From Meghimatium bilineatum (taxonomy: Eukaryota; Mollusca; Gastropoda; Stylommatophora; Philomycidae): a DNA stretch of 64,000 nt. Positions 24,172-34,879 of this stretch are shown here, piece by piece (the stretch's first letter is position 1; each line of letters starts with the position of its first letter). Where the stretch lies: NCBI GenBank assembly GCA_034231615.1, contig CM067298.1, forward strand, positions 36,648,127 to 36,712,126. Reading direction: 5' to 3'. A program made the translations under genes and the position numbers. The notes under the pieces are model-generated. The model did no database searches. It was given only the letters and a program-made list of their open reading frames with translations, and was not told the origin of the DNA.

Positions 24172-24225
24172 ACACACACCTTCAGATATAAGCATGTTCC
24201 ATGCGAACGAAAGAAGAAATGTGAA
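24172..24225 (+). mobile_element. 3' tip of RNase H-type LINE
   Basis: TTCAGATATAAGCATGTTCC followed by GCGAACGAAAGAAGAAA matches the last ~45 bp of the element that ends at 7372 (CAGATATAAACATG ... GAACGAAAGAAGAA). No coding part remains. Confidence 0.65.
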
Positions 24226-25595
24226 ATGAGCAAGAAAAATATGCGCCTAATGCATTTTGAAGCACAACGAAAGCGAACGCTTAATTTTCCGAAGAATACA
24301 ACATTGTTCTCATCATGACAAATTCATTGATGTTCAATGTCTTGGATATCTTTACAATTCACTAAAATCGAATTGAAACGCAGTATCGAAGTGCAGCCTC
24401 TACACCTTTTCATTTTTCCTCTGATATAAATACCAAATAAACCTTCGTAGATAACTGTATTACTGCTATGGCTAGAACATTTCATGTCTTACAATGTAAA
24501 TAATCGAAATAGTACATGGAGAAAGGTTAGTTTCTTGATTACTGTCATAAACTTGACCATTTGGCACTCGCACTGTGTATCAAAGAGAAAATACGGATGA
24601 TCGTATTTACAACTGAAGCACCTGCTGAAAACTGATAACTTTGTCGTCTGTATCTTTATGTATAACATACCTGTCTGTAGTTCAGACTTCCACGTAAATC
24701 GTTGTTTGTTTAGTGAAAATAGCGTCTTCACATGTGAAGAATGTTAGCAAACCTAAGCCTTTGCTGTCTGATACAGTTCTTCATTTGATTTTTGTTTCTG
24801 CAATACGTCAGCATTTAGCACAGTGCCGATAGGTGTACACTATTACCTGTCTTAGCAAAAGTACATGTTTATTTTTCACGATTTACACTCGCGGTTCGAT
24901 TACCAACTGTCTCCTGTTGGTCATGTCTTGTCAGATATGAATGAGCTAACCTATAGCAGTAGTTTGTACAACATGTTTCTGTTAACGCCATAAGTCTGGT
25001 GGCTTCTTATGACGATAGCCCATATTGTGTGAATGGCTTCGGGTGGAGAAGCACATGTGGGAGGATACAAGACTTATCCCAGAACGAGGAAATGTAGCCT
25101 AAAACCAAATAACGTGGCAGTCTTTGTTGGCAGCCGGTTTAGGTTAGCAGCACCGAATGGTGGGTAGATATAGTACATCTTTGCTGATGGGGCAGCGTCT
25201 GTGTTTGCCTTGTTTCAAATGTATTGGTATTATCTTTCCATTTGAATTAATACGGCAAGCAGAGAGGAATCATGTCACATCGTCAACACATGGTCTTTAT
25301 ATTTAAGCCGAGGTATTATGCAATGAAGAAGTATACTTAATCCCTGGCATTACTGAATTTCCGAATCAAATCGGTAGATGGCAGTTACGGCTTATATGCC
25401 TAAGTCTTTGTAAATTGGCGTAGACGTTAGACTTCATGGGCTATCTCTGACTGTGGGAGACACTTTCGGTGTCATTGATCCACTGATGCGCCACCGTCAC
25501 GCTGGGTAGCGTCTAATCAATAAGGTGTTGATCCTCCAAAGCCTGTTTGCTTCACCGGGTGTTAGGAGATCTGAAAATTTGCTGCACATAAAGTA
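24226..25595. other. Spacer, nothing recognised
   Basis: No coding pattern is clearly seen before the LINE endonuclease that begins at about 25.6 kb. Confidence 0.4.
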
Positions 25596-25599
25596 TACT

Positions 25600-26700
25600 A
25601 GGTGTAATAACACGTAATATAGAAACTTCAGGCTCAGGCTGTGAACGTGGAATGCCCGAAACGTGTGCCCAGGATATATCACAGACAGTAATGGCATTGA
25701 CAACTTGAGAAAAACGGATGTTAACGATGCTGAACTCACATTCCTTAACATAGCTATTGCTGTCCTGCAGGAATCTGGTGCCTTGAGGATGGGTGTCTTA
25801 GAGAAATAAACTATATCTTCCACTGGAAGGGCAGAGTAAATGATAAAACCCAATAGCATGGAGTGTTATTTGCTGTTAAGAACTCATTCTTGGGTGTTAT
25901 TTAGAGTCGAATTGGCAGATACGACAGAATGTTGAGATTGTTGATTTCAAGTGGACTTGTTACAGTTACCACTGTCTATGCACCAACACCTACATCAGTT
26001 GAACATGTGATGATGCCTTCCATGAAGAGCTGGCTAATTATGTGAAAATAATTTCTAATTCAGATTGCATTTACATACCCGGTTACCTTAATGTACTGGT
26101 AGGATCATACTCAAAATCATGACCAATCTTTCATGAAAAATACTATGTTGGACGTATGGATGAATCCGGACAGAGATTGCTGGAATTTTTCACCAGTAAT
26201 CAAATCGGAAATAGCAATAGTGTCTTTGCAGTGCAACATCTCCACAAAGTGTGATAAAAAACACTGTCACCAGCAGGATTTTATTAATACCAAGATGCAA
26301 AAATAGAACCACACAAAACTAACACGCAGCGAAAGCAGTGTTGACTATGATACTGAACAATCATTAGTTGCTGCAACACTCAAACTGAAACCAAGGGGAG
26401 TATTCAGAACCAAACACACACCACTATAAAGACTAATGTAGCAAACAACAATGATCCAAACAAGTGCTTTGAGTTGCATCAGAATCTTTAAGATGCTCTC
26501 AAGAACGCAACATAAAATTGTACAGCAAGTGGGAAGTGAAACATTTAAAAATGTTAACAACGCGGCGGTAAGCTACTCGTACTTGTTTTTGAAAGCAGAA
26601 ACACAAAAATCAAGAATGGTTTACGGCTAAAAAGTAACTACTTGAACATTTAATCGTGGCTCTCGATAATACAGGCATCCTAGATGAACTAATTAGGACC
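25600..26700 (+). mobile_element. LINE APE-type endonuclease remnant
   Basis: Successive frames give TWNARNVCPG (about 25645), DAELTFLNIAIAVLQESGAL (25725-25790; the ETR of the active site has become ESG), GVLFAVKNSF, VTTVYAPTPTS (about 25965-25995), VGRMDESGQRLLEFF (about 26145-26190) and DYDTEQSLVAATLKLKP (about 26340-26390; the usual TDHSLV has become TEQSLV). The GDFN motif has decayed to PGYLN. These are the blocks, in order, of the endonuclease domain of a LINE whose RT half resembles the fragment at 31.94 kb. The catalytic Glu and His appear mutated and many stops are present. Confidence 0.8.
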
Positions 26701-27100
26701 CAGTCCGTTACGTGTTTTGCTTATTGTTTGCGTTTTAGTTGGATACTATTCATATACTTGGGTCGCATGCAAAAAATAGCCATGGCGATTCCATGTATAT
26801 AAATAGTAACCAATTGTCTATTACTGGATCCCTTCATTGCTTCAATCGACAGAAGAAAGACGTTACTTCCATAGAACAAATAATTACAAACAAGAAATAC
26901 TCTTGCTTGGCTGAGATAAGCTGGACAAGATGTGCAAAGCCAGTCAGACAAACTACCATCAACTACTGGAGAATCCCAGTTACAATGGTAACATCAGTGG
27001 TGTTTACATCAGCGATAGCCATCGCTCTGAGAGTGATGAAGACTGAACCACTAAATAATGTAGTTGGAGAGAAAATCGTTGATAAAAGTAATATATACAG
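26700..27100. other. LINE-derived or unassigned segment
   Basis: A 156-codon open frame crosses this part (26739-27209). I do not recognise its product. Its last codons overlap, in another frame, the RT of the next LINE. It may be the upstream part of that LINE in a shifted frame. Confidence 0.35.
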
Positions 27101-27660
27101 ATCACTCATATACACCAATAATAAAACACATTATGAATCGTATACAGATCTGACAGGGATGTGTACTGTCGCCTATTCTATTCAGCGTCTACACAGACAT
27201 AGTTATTAAAGAAACACAACATGAAATATATAATGTATCAACAGAGAAAGAACAACTTAACAACGAACTCAATGAACCTATTTTCTCTGACAATCAAAGC
27301 ATATTATATGATGACGAATAAAAACTGCAAACTCACATTAACTCACTATCAAGGATATGCAATAAATATAACATGCGTATTAAAACATGAAAGATAGAAA
27401 CTAGGCAAATAACGAGATCAACAGATCACTTAAACATCCAAATAGAAAACAGAAAAATAAGACAAGTCAAAGAGTTCAAATACCTAGAAAGTATTTTCAC
27501 AGAAGACGGACGACTCGACAGAGAGATAGAAACACGATGTCAAAAGGCAAATGCTGTGACATACCAGCTGTCACCTTTACATTTGCACCCAAAAATCAAC
27601 ATGGAAGTAAAGAAACAATTAAGAACATCTTTATAACAACACTATACTACCAATGTTATA

Positions 27661-27690
27661 GTCCGTTCAGATTCGTTTGCCGAGATGTTA
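27661..27690 (+). repeat. Left terminal inverted repeat
   Basis: Thirty bases, GTCCGTTCAG then ATTCGTTTGC then CGAGATGTTA, with an exact inverse at 30011-30040. The presumed transposase binding and cleavage site. Confidence 0.95.
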
Positions 27691-28156
27691 AATTATTTTT
27701 ATCAAAAACGTATTGTTCATTTGGATTGATCATTTGAAGTTAGGTTTAGAATAATAATGTCGCTATAGAAATATTTTTTTATCAAAGAAATGTGATCCAG
27801 TATCAAAGATACCTTATTTAACCTATATTAAAAAAAAGTTAATCTAAATTATAAACAATCGCTGGATTATGTAGATGCTTACATCTCACAGCTGATTATT
27901 AAATATAAAGGCATGACCCTCACGGTAGAATGTGCACCGTTCTAAAAGTAGTTGTTTCCACTGTACATTTGTATAAAGCAATGTTACATATGGAAATTCC
28001 CGTTTAGCACCAAATATTATTTTTCCTGAACTTAGAATTATGTGAAATCAAAAACGGCTATTGACTCGATTTCAAGTCACAAGTCAGAGGCACGTCTCAA
28101 TATTTACAGAAAGTAGGCGGCACTAAGCATAATACCTTCTGCAAGTCTATGTGAGA

Positions 28157-29434
28157 ATGAATCTGAAAGCGAAATATTTTACTGAGCATAACATTGCTAT
28201 AAAGATTTATCAATACTTCTGCAGAGAGCGTAAAAAGGGACATCTTTATTGTTCTTTATCAAATCCTGAGAAGAGAACAATGCATATTTTAGGTTTGTGT
28301 AAACGTTCATTTGATCGAATAGTGGAAGCAAGCGGATATTTATTGCCAACAAATTCACGAAAGCAAGGAAGGAAAGAAAAGATAGACAGTTTCGATAAGG
28401 ACCTAGTAAAAAGAGAAATATGTAGAATGTTTGATAAAAACGAAGAAGTGACACTTAGAAAGTTGAAGATTTGGCTGAAAACTAATAACGACATTGAAAT
28501 ATCAAAAACTTTATTATGGAAAACTGTAAGAAATGCAGGCTTCACCTTTAGAAAGTATGCTGGTGGAAAAAACATTATTTGTGAAAAGCCACATCTGGTA
28601 GCTCTTAGAAGCAAGTATTTACGTGAAGTGAAGGGAATGCGCGAGAATGGTTATGATATTGTGTATTTAGATGAAACTTGGATCAACGCTCATCATACAA
28701 ATGAAAAGGAATGGCAGTTAGCAGATGGAAGTATTAAAAGATCAGTACCAAGTAGTAAAGGGCAACGTTTGATAGTTGCACATGCAGGTAGCAGACATAA
28801 TGGGTTGTTGCAGAATGCTCATCTAATTTTCATTTCAAAATCCATTGACAATAGAGACTACCACTCCGAAATGAATGGGCACATATTCGAAGACTGGATC
28901 GAAAAAAGTATTCTTCCAATATTAGATAGACCTTCTTGTCTGATAATGGACAATGCTTCATACCATAACGTAGTGAACGTAGAAGATAGAATCCCAACAT
29001 CATCAAGTACAAAAGATGCAATCAAAACGTGGCTCATAAAAGAACACATACCAGTTACCGACAGGTACTTGAAACCCGAATTGCTTAACCTTGTAAAACA
29101 GACACAACGAACAAAGATATTTAAAATAGACAAGTTAATTGAAGAACATTGTCATAGATGTTTGAGACTACCTCCATATCATGCACACTTAAATCCTATA
29201 GAGCTAATTTGGGCAAAAGTTAAAGGACACGTAGCATCTACAAATACAACTTTCAAATTATGTGATATTGAGACACTTACAAATCAGGCTCTATCAAATA
29301 TACATAAAGACTACTGGGTGAAATGTGAGGATCATGTGTTACGCCAAGAAGAGGAATATTGGAAAAAGGAAGGTTTGTTGTTTGTTCAGCCGAAAACAGT
29401 AATCGACCTATTTGACTCGTCTGATTATGAATGA
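28157..29434 (+). CDS. Sailor-like (DD83E) transposase
   Basis: A 425-residue transposase from the ATG at 28157; an in-frame GTG six bases upstream is not a likely eukaryotic start. Residues 1-135 form the DNA-binding part, with a helix-turn-helix-like segment around 95-125 (ITLRKLKIWLK-type and KTLLWKTV). Residues ~165-385 form a DDE_3-type catalytic core: YLDETW (Asp172), IMDNASYH (Asp265) and HLNPIELIWAKVK (Glu349). The Asp-Glu gap is 83 residues by my count, far longer than the 34-41 of Tc1, mariner and relatives and next to the 82 of the Sailor group. The ORF has no internal stop and all three catalytic residues are present. It ends DLFDSSDYE. It would bind the 30-bp inverted repeats and cut and paste the element at TA sites in the nucleus. 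The tail resembles the broken copy at 2783-3965. Confidence 0.93.
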   Translation: MNLKAKYFTEHNIAIKIYQYFCRERKKGHLYCSLSNPEKRTMHILGLCKRSFDRIVEASGYLLPTNSRKQGRKEKIDSFDKDLVKREICRMFDKNEEVTLRKLKIWLKTNNDIEISKTLLWKTVRNAGFTFRKYAGGKNIICEKPHLVALRSKYLREVKGMRENGYDIVYLDETWINAHHTNEKEWQLADGSIKRSVPSSKGQRLIVAHAGSRHNGLLQNAHLIFISKSIDNRDYHSEMNGHIFEDWIEKSILPILDRPSCLIMDNASYHNVVNVEDRIPTSSSTKDAIKTWLIKEHIPVTDRYLKPELLNLVKQTQRTKIFKIDKLIEEHCHRCLRLPPYHAHLNPIELIWAKVKGHVASTNTTFKLCDIETLTNQALSNIHKDYWVKCEDHVLRQEEEYWKKEGLLFVQPKTVIDLFDSSDYE

Positions 29435-29579
29435 TCATTACTCTGATTAAGTCTACACTAAAAAAAGTTTGATTTGCAAAATTTACAAGTTGATTTGTAA
29501 AACATTTCATTGCTCAATACCACCCAAGCAATTCAAAAAAATGTTATAAGCAAACCATCAACCATTACTTATAAAAATT

Positions 29580-29757
29580 AGCCCGCTTGATTCAATACAG
29601 AAGTTCAGATATCTTGGATCAACTATTACAGACAAAATTTCCTTACATGAAGAAATATATGTACTTATTTCAAAGGCAGCGACAACATTTGTGAAACTCA
29701 CACCAAGAGCATGGAACAATATCAAATTGACTCTACGAACAAAAGATATATTTTAAA
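29580..29757 (+). mobile_element. LINE RT scrap inside the Sailor-like element
   Basis: Codes for FRYLGSTITDKISLHEEI, then ISKAATTFVKLTPRAWNN and LRTKDIF, a standard LINE RT segment (the FKYLGS...ISKA..T block). It lies between the transposase stop and the right inverted repeat. Either a 5'- and 3'-truncated LINE landed in the ancestor, or the transposon captured the piece. Confidence 0.75.
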
Positions 29758-30010
29758 TTTTTTTACACCTGCCACCATGTAAAATTTTGTGGACACGCCT
29801 ATGGGTCATCATTGCACTAGATTACTGTAAAATATTTTGTTTATGGTCGAAATAATATTTACATGGGCAAACATCAAAAGAATTCGCCGCTTTCAAATAA
29901 CCGTTACAGCTAGACATCAAGTAACACATATGTTTTCGCGACATGGACATTTTAACAACGTATGCCAAAATTCATGTGAAATCATCAAGAACTTTTTGAA
30001 TTATAAATCA

Positions 30011-30040
30011 TAACATCTCGGCAAACGAATCTGAACGGAC
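30011..30040 (-). repeat. Right terminal inverted repeat
   Basis: Exact inverse of 27661-27690 (TAACATCTCG ... CTGAACGGAC), followed by TATA. Confidence 0.95.
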
Positions 30041-30270
30041 TATAGTATCTGACATCTATACTTAAGAGAAAGAGCGAAAATTGCAAAATTAAATGTCTAA
30101 GGAAGGCTATTGGAGTCACCAGACTCAACAAAATGCGCAGTGAGAACATCAAAAAGATAATAGGTATCGCATCATGCATCCAATATATGGAGAAACAGCA
30201 GACAAAATGCTTTGGACAACTTACCTTATGCGAATGAACGATCAACTTTCCATAAGAGCTTATAACAAAA

Positions 30271-31287
30271 ACAGCTCTGTACAAAAATGCAAATAGTGCT
30301 GTCTTGTCACACAATACAATTGGAGAGTTCTTCAAAACAACTGTGGGGAGTTAGACAGGGATGCATAATGTCCCCAGTACTTTTTAACATATACTTAGAG
30401 CACATCATACAAGAGACATTACATGTCTACAACACGTCTATATCGATCGGAGGTCGCCCTATTTGCAACTTGCGTTTCGCTGATGATATTGATCTTATAG
30501 CTGTGTCAGAACAATCATTGCAAGAATTAACATCAAAGTTTGAAAAAGTTACCAGCAAGTACGGAATGGAAATCAATACAGATAAGAGCAAAATCTTGGT
30601 AAACAGCAGAGACACAGAAAACCAGACTAATATCATGATGAATGGACATAAGCTTGAGGTGGTGAATACCTTCAAATACCTCGGATCCAGTATATGCAGC
30701 GATGGTAAATGCAAAGCAGAACTAAAAATAAGGCTGGAGATGGCTTTAGCGTCATAGTCAAGGCTAACTGTGATTTGGAAAAGCAACATCAGTGTTGGAG
30801 TGAACATCAAACTGTATAAGTCGCTGGTGCTTTCTGTTGTGTTGTATGGTTGTGAGAGTTGGACACTCACTGCGGACATGGAGAGAAGATTAATGGCTTT
30901 CGAGTATAAATGCTACAGAAGAACTCTACGAATTTCCTATAGGGAACATAAGACCAATGTGTACATAAGAAATAAAGTAGAGATGTGTGCACGTGTCCAG
31001 GAGCCGTTGCTTTCAATAGTGAAACGACGAAAACTAGTATGGTTCGGACATGTATGCAGGCACGATTCCTTGTCAAAAACAATACTGTAGGGAACTGTCG
31101 AGGGTGGAAGAAGCAGAGGGGGCCAAATAAAGACATGGACAAACAACATCAAGGAATGGACAGGGCAAGATATTTCCACACTCATCCGCATCGCTGAGAA
31201 TAGAATTCGCTGGAGGACTCTGTGTTCTGAAGCATCCAATGTGGTACCCCTACGACCCTGAAGGGTTATGGGTTTATTGATTGATTG
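30271..31287 (+). mobile_element. Young 5'-truncated LINE with 9-bp target duplication
   Basis: RT and C-terminus of a non-LTR element. Motifs: TVGVRQGCIMSPVLFNIYLE (about 30340-30400), LRFADDIDLIA (FADD, about 30470-30500), NTFKYLGSSICSDGK, VVLYGCESWTLTA, FEYKCYRRTLRIS, VKRRKLVWFGHVCRHDS, and WTNNIKEWTGQD, ending VVPLRP plus a stop near 31256. The 3' UTR is about 20 nt, then (TTGA)n. The 9-mer ATAACAAAA flanks it at 30262-30270 and 31288-31296. Only two in-frame stops (about 30755 and 31088) interrupt roughly 320 codons. The 3' end is about 95% identical by eye to the copy at 61.85 kb. Confidence 0.88.
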
Positions 31288-31485
31288 ATAACAAAATATA
31301 ATAATGATATAGAACCTAGGGAAGACATAGGAAAATGTGGATGGAGAGCATCAAGACCATCCTGAATAAACATGACTACATCTCAACGAGAGAACACACA
31401 TGGCTCTATAACGCAGCCTACATCTCCTTCACAAATCCCCACGCTCAACGGCATGTGTGGAAGCCACGGCAACGCCACCTGGGAA

Positions 31486-31935
31486 TAGACAATAGACAAT
31501 ATACATATAGGTAGAGCTCTATCCCAAATCCCTCCCTAGTATAGTTGAGTTATTACATGCAGACATGAAATCTAATATCACTTTTGATGGTGTTTCTTTA
31601 TTGTAGTCTGTGATCAAGTGTTGTGTAAAATAAGACTGCATTCTTGTCACCATGCTTTTTAGAATATACGTATTTCTCCTCTTGAACCATGTTTTTCATG
31701 ACCAGGAGTGTGGTATATTCATATATTCTTATAAGAGTGTGGGCTCTGCAATGTTCAATGATTGTCAAAACTATGATAAAGGAGGTCTTCATAAGAGAGT
31801 TGCTCTGTGTAGATAATGATTGCACTTACGAAACATTAAGAGGAGGATTAGCACAACTTACTAGCTGCCTTTGTCTATTCTTACCTTCCTATTCTTTTCC
31901 TATTCTGGAGTTTCTACTAAACTTCAGCAAACGTG
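31486..31935. other. Spacer, nothing recognised
   Basis: Low-information AT-rich sequence between two LINE pieces. A TAGACAATAGACAATA direct repeat lies near 31487. Confidence 0.4.
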
Positions 31936-31939
31936 GGAC

Positions 31940-32770
31940 ACAAATTACGATACAGGCTGTCATAATGTGGCCACAAATTGTCATCAATGGTGATGAGCTA
32001 GATATTATTGGTCACTTTAAATATCTAGGCTCCTCAGTCAATAATTCATTATCCTTTTACCAAGATATGCGCATCATGATTGCCAAGGCATCTGCAACAA
32101 TGAGGAGATTAGAAAAACGGGTCTGGGGGAACAGAAAATTTACTATAAAAACTAAACTCCTGGTTTATTAGGTGTTTGTCATCAGCACCCTCCTCTTTGA
32201 AAGGACAACCGACATGGGCAACCGATATGCATCGGACGAGACGACTAATCAGCTTCCACATGCGATGCTTAAGTAGAAATCTTGTAGTTAGGTATCGGGG
32301 GAAAGTCACTAACACTGATGTAAATGAAAGAGTAGGCAATGTCACAGTATTTGCTATACTCAGTCTTAAGGCTCAGAGGACTAGGACATGCTAGGAGGAT
32401 GGAAGATGGCAGAATACATAAATATCTACTTTATGGAGAATTGCAGTCTGGAAACAGATCTCAGTGTCTACCTCTACTTTGGTACACATGCCTGTTAAAA
32501 TCCGATATGCATGATACAGGCATTGATAAGAGATCATGAGAACAAGCTGCCATGGATCGTGTTGCATGGTATGCATATCAGGAATGGTATAAAGCAAAGT
32601 AGAAAGTGATAACATTTAGTTCGAGCGCTACATGTCTAAGAAGACACACATCATCATCGGATTATACATTCGAGCCTGTAATTCCTTGTACATACTGTGG
32701 CGTACCCATTGGGATCTTGTTAGTCACATGCATCATCGCCATGGATCGCATATTATACTTCTTATAGCAC
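31940..32770 (+). mobile_element. LINE RT C-terminus with zinc-finger tail
   Basis: Segments, in shifting frames: FKYLGSSVNNSLSFYQDMRI with IAKASATMRRLEKRVWGN (about 32015-32130), a KTKLLVY end, then MSQYLLYSVLRLRGLGHARR with MEDGRIHKYLLYGELQSGN (32339-32450), and YQEWYKAK. About 140 bp later comes CTYCG with HWDLVSHMHHRH in the next frame, a C2H2-type finger broken by a 1-nt shift. This is the C-terminus of the LINE lineage whose endonuclease block is at 25.6-26.7 kb; I cannot tell whether they come from one copy. Dead. Confidence 0.75.
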
Positions 32771-32897
32771 AGTACTAATACTATCGTGTGGAATGACTGA
32801 CATGCTCCCGATAAGTGCCTTCTGTCTTTGTGTCAGTGATTTTCGGTAGCCTTTGTACTTTCGTCAGCTATTACTGTTATTGTTTATTATTCATTTC

Positions 32898-32902
<5 letters not shown>

Positions 32903-32945
<43 letters not shown>
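32903..32945. repeat. (TA)n microsatellite
   Basis: Pure TA tract just outside the start of the 6-kb duplicated block. Confidence 0.95.
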
Positions 32946-32949
<4 letters not shown>

Positions 32950-33725
32950 CTTCATCTGTTAAAAAAATAAAACATATCAAATTGTATTATGCATTTTACA
33001 GTATTTAGTATGATGATTAATCTTTATTTCATTAGATTGTTTTAGATGATACATTTATAGGACATTGAAAATATGTGCACATTATTCTTGTGCGAAAGCC
33101 GTCATTAGAACATGAAATAAAGCTGTTATAGTGTGAAACCCCGTGCAATAGCACATACACTATCCAAATTAAAATTGTGTTTATTCAGAAAACTCGTAAG
33201 GAATATAATGGACAACAAGGTTGATCCAATGTCTGGGTAGATATGAATCTTACGGAAGTTTAACACTTAAAAACATTTTTTAAATGTAGCTAAACTATGC
33301 TAGACTTATTATAAGACAATGTGTGTTAGATAAGTTAATAGTGGAGGGCAAGGCCCACGCATGGTTAGAACAAGAAGCCTTCAATGACGTCTATGGGCGC
33401 AATTGAGAACCTTCTGCAGGAAAAGAATACAGAACAGAGAAATATATAGCGGTAGAGCGGACACAGATCTACATTTGACACGTCTCATAGGAAATGAAAA
33501 TAATACCCGACGACGGACTGCACTGAAATACCCTAGTAAAGTTGATTGCGAATTATTATCATATTCGAAGATTATTACATCTACAAGAGCTTAGACCACC
33601 AGACCGTAGTAACAGCGCATTATTCACGTTGCGCTCACTGGGGGGATTCGCATATCCTACTCAGGTTAATCTGAAAACTTAGTAGTAATACAATAAAACA
33701 GCGTCTACAAGACACACACATGTAC

Positions 33726-33726
33726 G

Positions 33727-33797
<71 letters not shown>
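33726..33797. repeat. (TA)n microsatellite
   Basis: TA tract with a TTATAT interruption. The counterpart in copy 2 (40014-40070) is shorter and uninterrupted. Confidence 0.95.
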
Positions 33798-33799
<2 letters not shown>

Positions 33800-34879
33800 C
33801 TTACTCGTCGAACTTATTAAAAGCCCCATCCTCTGTAGACTGAGAATGATCTTTATCAGTGTTTGAAATATTGTACGCTTTAAGAAATATTTGTTTCACT
33901 GTGTTCCATACTAATTATTTCATCCTAGGTTTCCTATGAACTTGTGTGTTTTGTTGGTTTCTCTTCTCATACAATTGTTACCATCAAATTATATAGGGTA
34001 TAATAATAAGGCGGCTACGACCTATACCTAACTGTTGGATCTTCTCTGGCTTTTTGGTAACTGTATATATATATATATAAGTATCACATTTCAAAAATAA
34101 CTTAAATATGTACAATAAATAATTGTTCATTGTCAGTGATCCCGAGGTGTATTTTAATGTAGAGTACTTTATATACATAATTTTGGCGACAACTGATCTT
34201 CCAGTTCTGTGTTCCAACCTGTTTTAAAATGAGATTATGACTTAAATGTAGGTGTTGTCATGTGTATTATCCTGTTATCGTCCATGTAACTCTTGTGTGT
34301 TATGGCTCGTATACGGAATGTTCCACCATTGTATATGCATGCATTCAATGACATACAACAGTGAGGTGGTATTCATGTTTGCCATATTTGACCATGCAGT
34401 CCGAAAGATTACATCACTACATTACGACATCAAATCGTATTATTAATACTTCGCGGCAAAAATAGTCAAAATTGTCTTATATATTCAGTATTCGAAAACA
34501 TTTATAATAGCAGATCCAAGTCATGCTGGAGTCAGATGTGCCAGGCTGAATTGCGGAAAATCGCATCCACGCTGTATCCATGACTACATCCAATACTGCA
34601 CCCAACGAATCTGTAGCAGTGTGAAAACGATCACAAAAGGAGAAGTAATTCGAAGATATACACATAATATTGACTATTTTTGCTGCGATGCAGAAATAAT
34701 ATATTTTCTTATGACGTATTGTAGCCATACAATCATACGGCAGAATTATGATATGAAAGAAAGCTCTGTTTAAATATCCCATTTCATACTGTTAGTAGTT
34801 AACAGAAAATAGCACAGGTTAAAGAACACTTCATGGTCGCCACTAATTATCATCACTTCTTACACAATCTCTAGACAGT

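Larger units (their letters stand above)
27659..30042 (+). mobile_element. Sailor-like DNA transposon, apparently intact
   Basis: An IS630-Tc1-mariner-type element of about 2.38 kb. The terminal inverted repeats are perfect over 30 bp: GTCCGTTCAGATTCG begins the left repeat at 27661, and its reverse complement ends at 30040. Outside them both ends read TATA (27657-27660 and 30041-30044), which gives a TA target duplication with either TA or G as the first element base. It carries one transposase ORF (28157-29434), about 500 bp of 5' and 600 bp of 3' non-coding DNA, and a ~175-bp scrap of a LINE (29580-29755). It is inserted into the RT of a plus-strand LINE. Perfect repeats plus an open transposase indicate recent transposition and possible autonomy. 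Confidence 0.92.
27100..31485 (+). mobile_element. Host LINE copy carrying two nested insertions
   Basis: Three plus-strand pieces form one LINE. Piece 1 (about 27130-27658) has QGCVLSPILFSVYTDIVIKE, then NKYNMRIKT, EFKYLESIFTEDGRLD and PKINMEVKKQ. Piece 2 (30043-30270) continues with LTSILKRKSENCKIKCLRKA, then GVTRLNKMRSENIKKIIG and RMNDQLSIRAYNKN. Piece 3 (about 31297-31485) gives MWMESIKTILNKHD and FTNPHAQRHVWKPRQRH. The C(E)SW-LTS motif that should sit at the first junction is cut exactly where the transposon lies. The copy has stops (for example in DDE at about 27320) and frameshifts, so it was probably already dead or decayed afterwards. The RT signature is RTE-like; I do not assign the clade. 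Confidence 0.8.

Noticed and set aside
28151..28156. GTG as start of the Sailor-like transposase
   Set aside because: Non-ATG initiation is not expected in a metazoan; the ATG at 28157 is two codons further on and loses nothing conserved.
28197..29510. Several minus-strand frames of 60-120 codons over the transposase
   Set aside because: Antisense shadows of the transposase; no family resemblance.
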